A DNA stretch of 5,441 nt. Source: Clostridiaceae bacterium (GTDB lineage: Bacteria; Bacillota; Clostridia; Saccharofermentanales; Fastidiosipilaceae). Made by a program: the position numbers and the translations under genes. Location of the stretch: contig JAAYZH010000232.1 of assembly GCA_012514965.1 (NCBI GenBank), forward strand, positions 1 through 5,441, written 5' to 3'. A model generated the notes under the pieces. It was not told the DNA's origin and ran no database searches. It saw only the letters and a program-made list of their open reading frames with translations. Below, in pieces: positions 1 through 5,326 of this stretch (the first letter of the stretch is position 1; each line of letters opens with the position of its first letter).

Positions 1-315
1 CAGCTCCTGGACGCCGCGCGCGGCATGGGCCTGACTCGCGGCCAAATCCTCCGCAAAGTCGAGCTGCCCCTTGCGCTCTCGGTCATCATGGCCGGTATCC
101 GCAACGCGATCGTCATCGCCATCGGCATCACTGCCATCGGCACCTTCATCGGCGCCGGCGGCCTGGGCGACATTATTTCGCGCGGCATCAATGTCGCCGG
201 CGGCGCCCCGATCATCTGGGCAGGCGCCCTGCCCACTGCCTTGATGGCTGTCTTGACCGACCTGATTCTCGGCTGGGTCGAAAGGCGCCTGGATCCGTCA
301 AAGCGTTACGCGTAG
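1..315 (+). CDS. ABC transporter permease, osmoprotectant (glycine betaine/choline) type, 3' end only
   Basis: The gene is cut by the window start; the frame is open from base 1 and gives the last 104 residues before a TAG stop. The product is an inner-membrane permease of a binding-protein-dependent importer. The first visible residues carry the EAA-type cytoplasmic loop that docks on the ATPase (LLDAARGMGLTRGQI, then a conserved LP). Next come a hydrophobic segment (about residues 27-47), the FIGAGGLGD motif (about 46-54) and a last hydrophobic segment (about 70-92), ending in the charged tail ERRLDPSKRYA. EAA loop, GAGGLGD and this ending are typical of the OpuBB/OpuCB/ProW group, so compatible-solute uptake is the likely role. 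The exact solute cannot be read from this fragment. It is probably the last gene of its transcription unit, since a terminator lies 22 bases downstream. It has no evident link to the operon that follows. Confidence 0.9.
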   Translation, partial: QLLDAARGMGLTRGQILRKVELPLALSVIMAGIRNAIVIAIGITAIGTFIGAGGLGDIISRGINVAGGAPIIWAGALPTALMAVLTDLILGWVERRLDPSKRYA

Positions 316-337
316 ACGTTATTGTCGATCAGTGTGG

Positions 338-372
338 AAGAGGCCGCTTCGTTATGGAGCGGCCTCTTTTTT
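338..372 (+). terminator. Intrinsic terminator of the ABC permease gene
   Basis: A perfect 11-bp stem (AAGAGGCCGCT at 338-348 pairs with AGCGGCCTCTT at 358-368) encloses a 9-base loop. The right arm runs into six consecutive T (367-372). It begins 22 bases after the permease stop codon and separates that gene from the downstream operon. The left flank has no matching A-tract, so it should work on the + strand only. Confidence 0.93.
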
Positions 373-381
373 GTGTTATGG

Positions 382-419
382 ACTGGGGGTTGCGGGTGGG
401 ACTGAGGGTTGCGGGTGGG
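382..419 (+). repeat. 19-bp tandem repeat in a G-rich tract (possible G-quadruplex)
   Basis: Two adjacent 19-base copies (382-400 and 401-419) differ at one base (G386 versus A405); the unit is ACTGGGGGTTGCGGGTGGG. The G-rich character continues to about 446, with further runs of three to five G. Many runs of three or more G separated by short loops fit the G-quadruplex pattern on the + strand, and hence in any RNA read in this direction. The repeat is seen directly; the quadruplex is inference. Confidence 0.75.
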
Positions 420-470
420 GGTGCGGGGTGTGGAATGGGGCGTGGGCTAGTGAGTGGGCAGCGCTCGGGC

Positions 471-560
471 GGACAAATTTGACGTTTATCGGAGCACTCA
501 AACCAGATAAGCGGCTTTTTTGGCCATTTCAGGCTCCCGGGGACAAATATCCGACTTATC
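471..560. repeat. Three degenerate 20-bp GGACAAA-type repeats in alternating orientation
   Basis: Copy 1 (+, 471-490) reads GGACAAATTTGACGTTTATC. Copy 2 (reverse, 506-525) reads GATAAGCGGCTTTTTTGGCC on the + strand. Copy 3 (+, 541-560) reads GGACAAATATCCGACTTATC. Copy 2 matches the reverse complement of copies 1 and 3 at about 14 of 20 positions each without gaps, so it could fold back on either neighbour. The same GGACAAA core recurs in the hairpin at 577-629 and downstream of the operon (5335-5427). I do not recognise the family. No transposase or target duplication is visible. Confidence 0.65.
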
Positions 561-576
561 TAACTGGAACCCACAC

Positions 577-629
577 CTAACTCAGACATTTGCCACGATT
601 CGGGGTTCCGGGGCAAATGTCTGAGTTAG
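577..629. repeat. Perfect 18-bp inverted repeat with 17-base loop
   Basis: The left arm CTAACTCAGACATTTGCC (577-594) is the exact reverse complement of GGCAAATGTCTGAGTTAG (612-629), and the loop spans 595-611. The arms are a further, better preserved version of the GGACAAA-type repeat just upstream, again in opposite orientations. No T-run follows, so it is not a standard terminator. It ends 38 bases before the -35 element of the ECF promoter, where a large operator or an mRNA or DNA hairpin is conceivable. Alternatively it is one unit of a dispersed intergenic repeat with no local role. Confidence 0.85.
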
Positions 630-666
630 CCAGGCGGCTGTATAATAAAAAGAAATTCTCTTTGGA

Positions 667-698
667 TTGTGACCCGGCCGCGCCGGTTCCGGTCTATA
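667..698 (+). promoter_or_regulatory. Predicted ECF-sigma promoter, probably autoregulatory
   Basis: TTGTGACCC (667-675) resembles an ECF -35 element, with a GTGACC core at 669-674. After a 16-base gap comes GGTCTATA (691-698), close to the ECF -10 type (C/G)GTCTA. The spacing is right for this sigma class. The element lies 39 bases upstream of the sigma gene start, as expected for a factor that transcribes its own operon. That the sigma encoded at 737 uses it is inference from position and motif shape. Confidence 0.6.
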
Positions 699-702
699 TA
701 AG

Positions 703-714
703 TGAAAGCTTTCA
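703..714. promoter_or_regulatory. 12-bp palindrome at the predicted transcription start
   Basis: TGAAAGCTTTCA is a perfect 12-bp palindrome beginning five bases after the predicted -10 element, so it should cover or closely follow the transcription start. It could be a repressor half-site pair or part of the early transcript. It could also be chance, since the first half may simply belong to an extended promoter sequence. Confidence 0.35.
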
Positions 715-736
715 ACGAACATAGAGGAGACGGCAC

Positions 737-1297
737 ATGGATGACGAGGCGATCATCGATCTCTACTGGGATCGGGATGAGAAGGCCATCAGAGAAACGC
801 ACAATAAGTTTGGCCGCTACTGTCACAGCATAGCCTACAACATCTTGCAAAACCGTCAGGATGCCGAGGAGTGTGTGAATGACACCTGGCTGCGCGTGTG
901 GGACGCGATACCGCCGCAGAGGCCGGGACGTTTTTTGGCCTTTGTGGGCAAAATCACACGCAACTTGGCGTTAAACCGGCTCGAGGCGTATGGCGCGCAG
1001 AAGCGAGGTTCGGGGCAGAATGAACTGATTTTCGATGAACTGGCAGAGGTGCTTCCGGCTCCCGGACACGAAGCGCGGATCGTCGAAGAGATCGTACTGA
1101 CTAAGGTCCTCAATGGTTTTTTGGCCAAACTGCCGCCGGAAACAAGAATTATCTTCATGCGCCGCTATTGGTACCTGAGTACGGTGCGCGAGATTGCCCG
1201 CGATCTGGGCGTGGGCGAGAGCAAGGTCAAAATGACACTGCTGCGAACCCGAAACGCACTGCAACAAAAGCTAGAAGAAGAGGGTATTGTCCTATGA
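737..1297 (+). CDS. ECF-type RNA polymerase sigma factor (sigma-70 family)
   Basis: This 186-residue cytoplasmic protein should direct RNA polymerase to promoters of an envelope-response regulon. Region 2 spans about residues 20-85, with the typical DAEECVNDTWLRVW helix (42-55) and a following segment (66-81, FLAFVGKITRNLALNR) that corresponds to the -10 recognition part. A short linker (about 95-125) leads to region 4 (about 129-180): LPPETRIIFMRRYW, then a helix-turn-helix with IARDLGVGESKVKMTLLRTRNAL that should bind the -35 element. Regions 1 and 3 are absent and the length is normal for an ECF factor. The ATG is preceded by AGAGGAGA (723-730) at good spacing. The stop overlaps the next start (ATGA, 1294-1297), implying translational coupling to the anti-sigma-like gene. 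An ECF-like promoter lies just upstream, suggesting self-activation. The target regulon beyond this operon is unknown. Confidence 0.93.
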   Translation: MDDEAIIDLYWDRDEKAIRETHNKFGRYCHSIAYNILQNRQDAEECVNDTWLRVWDAIPPQRPGRFLAFVGKITRNLALNRLEAYGAQKRGSGQNELIFDELAEVLPAPGHEARIVEEIVLTKVLNGFLAKLPPETRIIFMRRYWYLSTVREIARDLGVGESKVKMTLLRTRNALQQKLEEEGIVL

Positions 1298-2019
1298 GAG
1301 AGAATCAATTACTTCGCGCATTGGGGCAGGTCGATGAAGTCTATATCACGGAAAGCGCGCCGCGCCGCCGTCAGCCCCTGCTCCTGCGCGTTGCCGCTGC
1401 TGCCTGCCTGTTTGCGGGTCTGGTCGGTGTATTTAGCCTGGTACAGCATGGATCGCAAAGCATCCCATTGCAGCTATCCTCACCCGGGATCCGTGCGCGA
1501 TATGTCAAGGATGACGAAGCGCTGGCCCGGTTGCCGCGTGCAGCCATGTATAGCTCTGAACTTATCAGTCCGAGCACCGGCCAGCCGAGCCGTGTGCTGC
1601 GAGGTACAGTCCACAATGTCCAAAACCTCGAAATCGACTTTGGCGAAGTCAAACACTACCTGGCTGCTGCCGAAATTGAGGTCTGGAAAGACATCGATCG
1701 GGCAGCGGCGGCAGACGCAAACATCACGGTGCTCTTGCCCGGTCCTGTCCTGCCCGCTGCCGATGATCTGTTCGCTCAACTCGATCGGGGCACCGAAGTA
1801 CTGCTGCTGCTGCACGAGTACCGCAGCGCCGATGTCCTGCAGGTAGAAGGTCGGGTTCTCCGGCTGGATGAACTGGCCGAATTTGGCCTCTTCAAAGGCA
1901 GCGCGGGGCTTTTCCTGCAAACGGATGCGGGCTTGCGATTCGATGTCAGCAGCTATCCTGGACTCAGTGAAACAATGAGCCTGGAAGAAATCGAAAACTA
2001 TTTCCGAAAAATTCAATAA
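1294..2019 (+). CDS. Membrane-anchored anti-sigma-like protein with extracytoplasmic domain
   Basis: The 241-residue product starts at the ATG that overlaps the sigma gene stop (ATGA). AGAGGG at 1279-1284 is its ribosome binding site, so in-frame codons further upstream inside the sigma gene are not the start. A short cytoplasmic N-terminus (1-32; LLRALGQVDEVYITESAPRRR) should hold the sigma factor. One membrane helix follows (about 33-50, preceded by RRR and R32, giving an N-in topology), then about 190 residues outside. The outer part looks beta-rich in its first half (RGTVHNVQNLEIDFG, about 107-121; AEIEVWK; ITVLLPGPVLP) and ends in an acidic helix (MSLEEIENYFRKIQ). Similar short-tail, one-helix proteins next to ECF sigma genes occur in Clostridia. 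I assign the anti-sigma role from position, coupling and topology; no classical zinc-binding anti-sigma motif (HxxxCxxC) is present. The signal it senses is unknown. Confidence 0.75.
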   Translation: MRENQLLRALGQVDEVYITESAPRRRQPLLLRVAAAACLFAGLVGVFSLVQHGSQSIPLQLSSPGIRARYVKDDEALARLPRAAMYSSELISPSTGQPSRVLRGTVHNVQNLEIDFGEVKHYLAAAEIEVWKDIDRAAAADANITVLLPGPVLPAADDLFAQLDRGTEVLLLLHEYRSADVLQVEGRVLRLDELAEFGLFKGSAGLFLQTDAGLRFDVSSYPGLSETMSLEEIENYFRKIQ

Positions 2020-2044
2020 TCAACACAACGAATGGAGAAACATA

Positions 2045-2668
2045 ATGAAAAAACAATTGCTTTCCCTGATCGCAGCCACTGCTTTGGCCTTCAGCGCCGC
2101 AGCCTGCGCCGGCAGCCCTGCTGCCACTACAACAACAGCCGCCACAACAGCGGCCCCCACTACGACCGCGGCCACTACGACCGCGGAACCGACGACGGCC
2201 GCCCCGACCACAACAGAATCCGACAGCAACGAGAGCGAGAGCACCGTGGCTGAACTTCTGGCCGATATCTACGCCATCAAGAAGCCCGAATTCATGATCG
2301 GCGACGCGCCCCTGGACCCCGCAGATCCGAACTCCGTCGCCTATTACACTGGGCTCGAGAGCTTGGACAAAGTCGCGGAAACAGCCGTTTCCGAAAACAT
2401 GATCGGCTCCCAGGCCTACTCGCTGGTCCTCCTTCGCGTCAAGGACCCTGCTGATGCCGAAGAAGTCGCCCAGGCGATGCTCGACGGTATCAATCCCGCC
2501 AAGTGGATCTGCGTCGATGGCGATGACCTGCAGATTGTGACACACGAAGATATCGTTCTCTTGATCATGGTAGCTTCGCAGCTCAGCGACACCGTGACGT
2601 CCCAGGAGATCGTGGACGCCTTTATCGAGGTTCGCGGCGCCGAGCCGGATGTGCGTCTCAAGAAATAA
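2045..2668 (+). CDS. Secreted lipoprotein with Thr/Ala linker and DUF4358-like domain
   Basis: This 207-residue protein has a classical lipoprotein signal: MKK, a hydrophobic core (4-16), and SAAAC with the modified cysteine at residue 21. It should be lipid-anchored on the outer face of the membrane. Residues 27-57 are almost only Thr, Ala and Pro, a flexible and possibly O-glycosylated spacer. An acidic Ser/Glu/Asp stretch (58-66) leads to a compact domain (about 67-200) beginning AELLADIYAIKKPEFMIGD and continuing with YSLVLLRVKDPADAEEVAQAMLDGI and IVLLIMV. This pattern fits DUF4358, a family of unknown function that, from memory, often sits next to MBOAT/DHHW genes in Clostridia. GGAG at 2034-2037 gives good spacing to the ATG. 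The gene lies 25 bases after the anti-sigma-like gene and 30 before the MBOAT gene, so it is in the operon. A role in sensing or assisting surface acylation is inference. Confidence 0.8.
   Translation: MKKQLLSLIAATALAFSAAACAGSPAATTTTAATTAAPTTTAATTTAEPTTAAPTTTESDSNESESTVAELLADIYAIKKPEFMIGDAPLDPADPNSVAYYTGLESLDKVAETAVSENMIGSQAYSLVLLRVKDPADAEEVAQAMLDGINPAKWICVDGDDLQIVTHEDIVLLIMVASQLSDTVTSQEIVDAFIEVRGAEPDVRLKK
2157..2186 (+). repeat. In-frame 15-bp tandem duplication in the lipoprotein linker
   Basis: CCACTACGACCGCGG occurs twice back to back (2157-2171 and 2172-2186) without mismatch. It adds one five-residue unit (TTTAA-like) to the Thr/Ala spacer. Because the unit is a multiple of three, slippage would change linker length without breaking the frame. 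Confidence 0.85.
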
Positions 2669-2698
2669 GCTGAGTAGCAGCGGTACGGAGGGCAAGAC

Positions 2699-4093
2699 AT
2701 GCTGTTTTCGAGTCTGACATTTCTCTATTGGTTCTTGCCCTCTGTGCTGATCCTCTACTTTCTGCTGCCGGATCGGTTCAAGAATTTCGTCCTGCTCGCG
2801 GCCTCGCTCCTGTTCTATGCCTGGGGCGAGCCGCGTTTTATAGTGCTCATGCTCGTGACGATCCTGTCCGCCTATGTGCACGGCCGCCTGATCGAGGCCA
2901 CCCGGGGACGGCTGGCGGAACGCTTATGGCTGCTCTCTTCCATCACAATTGCTCTGGCTCCGCTGCTCTACTTTAAGTATGCCAATTTTCTGATCGATAA
3001 TCTCAGCGTTCTGACAGGTACAAACCTGCCTGTGCTGAAACTGTCGTTGCCGATCGGAATCAGTTTCTATACATTTCAAGCCCTCAGCTACACCGTAGAC
3101 GTCTATCGCGGCCGGATCCAGGCCCAGCGCAAACTTCACCTGCTGGCGCTGTACATCACCTTCTTCCCTCAGCTGATTGCCGGGCCAATCGTCCGTTACA
3201 CCGATATCGAAACTGCCTTGAGCCGACGCAGCCACTCACTGGAGAACTTTAGCAGCGGCTTCACACGTTTTAGCCTGGGTCTGGCCAAAAAAGTCCTCCT
3301 GGCCAACGAATTAGGTGAGTTTGTCCAGGTCTTCCGCAGTTCCGGCCAAAAATCCGTTGCCTTCTACTGGCTCTATGCTGTGGCCTTCAGCCTCCAGATC
3401 TATCTGGACTTTTCAGGCTACAGTGACATGGCCATCGGACTTGGTCGAATCTTCGGTTTTGATTTCCCTGAGAACTTCCGCTACCCCTTCGAAGCACGAA
3501 GCATCACGGAGTTTTGGCGGCGCTGGCATATCTCTCTGGGTTCGTGGTTTCGTGACTATGTGTATATCCCCTTAGGCGGCAACCGCGTCTCGGGCAGCCG
3601 GCTCGCCCTGAATCTGCTTACAGTCTGGACGTTAACCGGCTTGTGGCACGGCGCAGAGTGGCAGTTTGTCCTCTGGGGCCTGTTCTTTGGCCTGCTCCTT
3701 CTCTTCGAGAAGCTGTTGCCCGTCACCGGAATCGCTGCTCCGCTGCGACACGCAGGTGTACTCGTGCTGGTTCTTCTGTCCTTCGTGATCTTCAACGCAG
3801 GCAGCCTGCCCGAGCTCTGGCTGGACGTTCGCTCGCTCTTCGGCGTCACCGCCCTTCCCTGGCTGAGCGCGGAAACCCTCTACTACACCCGCAGCTATGG
3901 GGCGGTTCTGCTCTTGGGTGCTGCAGCCTCGACATCTGGCCCGCGCCGTCTGTATGAATATTTGCAACAGAAGACTTCCCCCATCCACCTGCCGGAACTC
4001 GTCAGAGTATTGATCGTACCAGCCCTGCTCCTTCTCGTCACCGCCTACCTGCTGGATGGAGCCTACAACCCCTTTCTGTATTTTCGCTTCTAA
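2699..4093 (+). CDS. MBOAT family O-acyltransferase (AlgI/DltB/PatA class)
   Basis: This is a 464-residue polytopic membrane protein with roughly ten or more hydrophobic segments, the usual length for the class. The N-terminus MLFSSLTFLYWFLP and NFVLLAASLLFYAWGEP (about 29-45) are typical openings. Family landmarks follow in order: LPIGISFYTFQALSYTVDVYRG (about 116-137), FFPQLIAGPIVR (155-166), LDFSGYSDMAIGLGRIFGF (236-254), the large conserved block ITEFWRRWHISLGSWFRDYVYIPLGGNR (about 269-296; His277), and TGLWHGAEW containing the presumed catalytic His317. Such proteins pass an acyl group, commonly acetyl, through the membrane to an extracytoplasmic acceptor, usually with a DHHW/AlgX-type partner, which is the next gene. 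GGAGGG at 2687-2692 supports the start. No key residue is missing. The glycan or other substrate cannot be deduced because no polymer synthesis genes are visible. Confidence 0.95.
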   Translation: MLFSSLTFLYWFLPSVLILYFLLPDRFKNFVLLAASLLFYAWGEPRFIVLMLVTILSAYVHGRLIEATRGRLAERLWLLSSITIALAPLLYFKYANFLIDNLSVLTGTNLPVLKLSLPIGISFYTFQALSYTVDVYRGRIQAQRKLHLLALYITFFPQLIAGPIVRYTDIETALSRRSHSLENFSSGFTRFSLGLAKKVLLANELGEFVQVFRSSGQKSVAFYWLYAVAFSLQIYLDFSGYSDMAIGLGRIFGFDFPENFRYPFEARSITEFWRRWHISLGSWFRDYVYIPLGGNRVSGSRLALNLLTVWTLTGLWHGAEWQFVLWGLFFGLLLLFEKLLPVTGIAAPLRHAGVLVLVLLSFVIFNAGSLPELWLDVRSLFGVTALPWLSAETLYYTRSYGAVLLLGAAASTSGPRRLYEYLQQKTSPIHLPELVRVLIVPALLLLVTAYLLDGAYNPFLYFRF

Positions 4094-4110
4094 CCTATTC
4101 GGAGGAACAT

Positions 4111-5214
4111 ATGCAATCTGCTCGATGGACCAAGATCACCGCTGTGCTGTTCAGCGTCTACCTTGTCGGCATGGCCGGCTGGGCTGCTCTGCGCGCGCCC
4201 GACGCAATTTCCACATCGGAGCGACGTCCACTCGCCACTCGGCCTGTCCTTACCTGGAAGGACTTCTTGTCCGGCAACTTTGCCGAAGACTTTGAGACCT
4301 ATGCCCTGGATCAGTTTCCTCTACGCGATCCGTTGCGCAGCTTCAAGGCCGTGACGCAGTTTTACCTCCTGCAGCGCCTCGACAAGCAAGGCATTTATTT
4401 GGCCGATGGACATGTGGCCAAACTCGAGTATCCGCTCAACAGCAGTTCTGTCCAAAACGCCGCGCAGAAATTAGAAGCTGTGCTGGCGCGCCTCAATCTC
4501 CCGCAAGATTCGGCTGTCTATGCCGCAGTCATCCCGGATAAAAACTTCTTTTTGGCCGCAGCCAACGGCTATCCTGCGCTGGATTACGCGGAAATGCAGG
4601 CTCTGTTCCGTACCGAACTGGCTTCCGCACACCACATCGACCTTTTTGACTGCTTAAGCCTAGAGGACTACTATAACGGCGACCCGCATTGGCGTCAGGA
4701 GCGCCTGAGCTCGGTTGTAGAGCGTCTCTCTCTCCGGATGGGCTTCGCAGACCGCCTCTCTACCGACTACACAGAATCTCTCCTGGGCCCCTTCTACGGC
4801 GCCTACCATGGACAAGCCGCCTTGCCGCTCCCCTCTGAAAGCTTGCACTTTCTCACCAGCCCCCTGCTTACCCAAGCCACAGCCTACCACTTCGAGAACC
4901 ACAGTACACGCCCACTCTATGACCTTGACAAGGCCGCAGGCCTTGACGCCTACGACCTCTTCCTGTCAGGTGCTTCCGCGCTTGTGACCATCGAGAACCC
5001 TGCAGCCTCAACCGACCGTGAACTCCTGCTCTTCCGCGACTCCTTTGGCAGCAGTCTCGCACCCCTGCTGCTCGAAGCCTACGCCAAAATCACCCTCATT
5101 GACCTTCGTTACATTCATCCCGACCTCTTGGTCGAACAGATCCGGACAGCCAACGCAGATGTCCTCTTCCTCTACAGCAGCCTCCTGCTCAACAACAGCC
5201 TAAGCTTACGCTGA
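4111..5214 (+). CDS. DHHW family (AlgX/AlgJ-like) SGNH-type acyltransferase partner of the MBOAT protein
   Basis: The 367-residue product has an N-terminal membrane helix (about 9-27) and otherwise an extracytoplasmic body. The segment SERRPLATRP (36-45) followed by FAEDFETYALDQFPLRD (57-73) is the characteristic family opening. The catalytic-type signature is D191-P-H193-W194 in YYNGDPHW, a variant of the DHHW motif that keeps the Asp and His. LLLFRDSFGSSLAPLL (about 305-320) supplies the likely nucleophile Ser311. Together these match the Asp-x-His plus Ser arrangement known from AlgX/AlgJ. The expected role is to take the acyl group from the MBOAT protein and place it on a surface polymer, or to hold the polymer. 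GGAGGA at 4101-4106 precedes the ATG. The gene starts 17 bases after the MBOAT stop and is last in the operon. Confidence 0.9.
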   Translation: MQSARWTKITAVLFSVYLVGMAGWAALRAPDAISTSERRPLATRPVLTWKDFLSGNFAEDFETYALDQFPLRDPLRSFKAVTQFYLLQRLDKQGIYLADGHVAKLEYPLNSSSVQNAAQKLEAVLARLNLPQDSAVYAAVIPDKNFFLAAANGYPALDYAEMQALFRTELASAHHIDLFDCLSLEDYYNGDPHWRQERLSSVVERLSLRMGFADRLSTDYTESLLGPFYGAYHGQAALPLPSESLHFLTSPLLTQATAYHFENHSTRPLYDLDKAAGLDAYDLFLSGASALVTIENPAASTDRELLLFRDSFGSSLAPLLLEAYAKITLIDLRYIHPDLLVEQIRTANADVLFLYSSLLLNNSLSLR

Positions 5215-5238
5215 GCGCGGGCCTCCTCTCCCCTGCAC

Positions 5239-5279
5239 GAAGAAGGGTGCTGTCTCAAAATGAGACAGCACCCTTCTTC
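5239..5279 (+). terminator. Hairpin terminator closing the operon
   Basis: A perfect 19-bp stem (5239-5257 with 5261-5279) has a three-base AAA loop; the upper part is GGGTGCTGTCTCA / TGAGACAGCACCC. It begins 25 bases after the DHHW stop. The distal side is pyrimidine-rich (CTTCTTCTACTCTTT) but lacks an uninterrupted T-run, so efficiency may depend on stem strength. Similar stems are common terminators in Bacillota as I recall them. Confidence 0.8.
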
Positions 5280-5326
5280 TACTCTTTAAGTGGACTGGGG
5301 CAGGGCGAGTATCGAGATGAAGTGCT

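Larger units (their letters stand above)
373..736. other. Long non-coding leader region upstream of the ECF operon
   Basis: No credible gene is seen on either strand in these 364 bases. In order, the region holds a G-rich tract (384-446), a cluster of alternating GGACAAA-type repeats (471-560), a perfect 18-bp inverted repeat (577-629), a TATAAT hexamer (641-646) without a convincing -35 partner, an A/T-rich stretch (641-663), an ECF-type promoter (667-698), a 12-bp palindrome (703-714), and the ribosome binding site AGAGGAGA (723-730) of the sigma gene. The amount of ordered structure is unusual for a plain intergenic gap. Confidence 0.8.

Noticed and set aside
332..580. 82-codon open frame on the + strand after the ABC permease
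   Set aside because: It overlaps the terminator and the G-rich tract, gives a Gly/Trp-heavy product with no family resemblance, and has no ribosome binding site. It is a by-product of G-richness.
471..630. CRISPR array
   Set aside because: The repeats are degenerate, alternate in orientation and lack uniform spacers, and no cas gene is present.
641..646. TATAAT as a housekeeping promoter for the operon
   Set aside because: No acceptable -35 hexamer lies 16-18 bases upstream (618-623 reads TGTCTG). It is mentioned only as a possibility in the findings and not annotated as a promoter.
1168..1293. Upstream extension of the anti-sigma-like gene to an ATG inside the sigma gene
   Set aside because: It would overlap the conserved region 4 of the sigma factor by more than 120 bases and encode an Arg/Lys-rich non-conserved leader. 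The ATG at 1294 has a ribosome binding site and the usual ATGA overlap.
1480..2016. 178-codon open frame on the - strand
   Set aside because: It is a shadow of the anti-sigma-like gene, with no ribosome binding site or recognisable domain.
1964..2881. 305-codon open frame on the - strand
   Set aside because: It is antisense to the lipoprotein and the MBOAT start. Its Gly/Arg/Cys-rich stretch is the mirror of the Thr/Ala linker, and the + strand frames carry clear signal peptide and family motifs.
5239..5279. Bidirectional terminator
   Set aside because: The flank that would follow the hairpin on the - strand has no T-run, and no - strand gene approaches it within the window.
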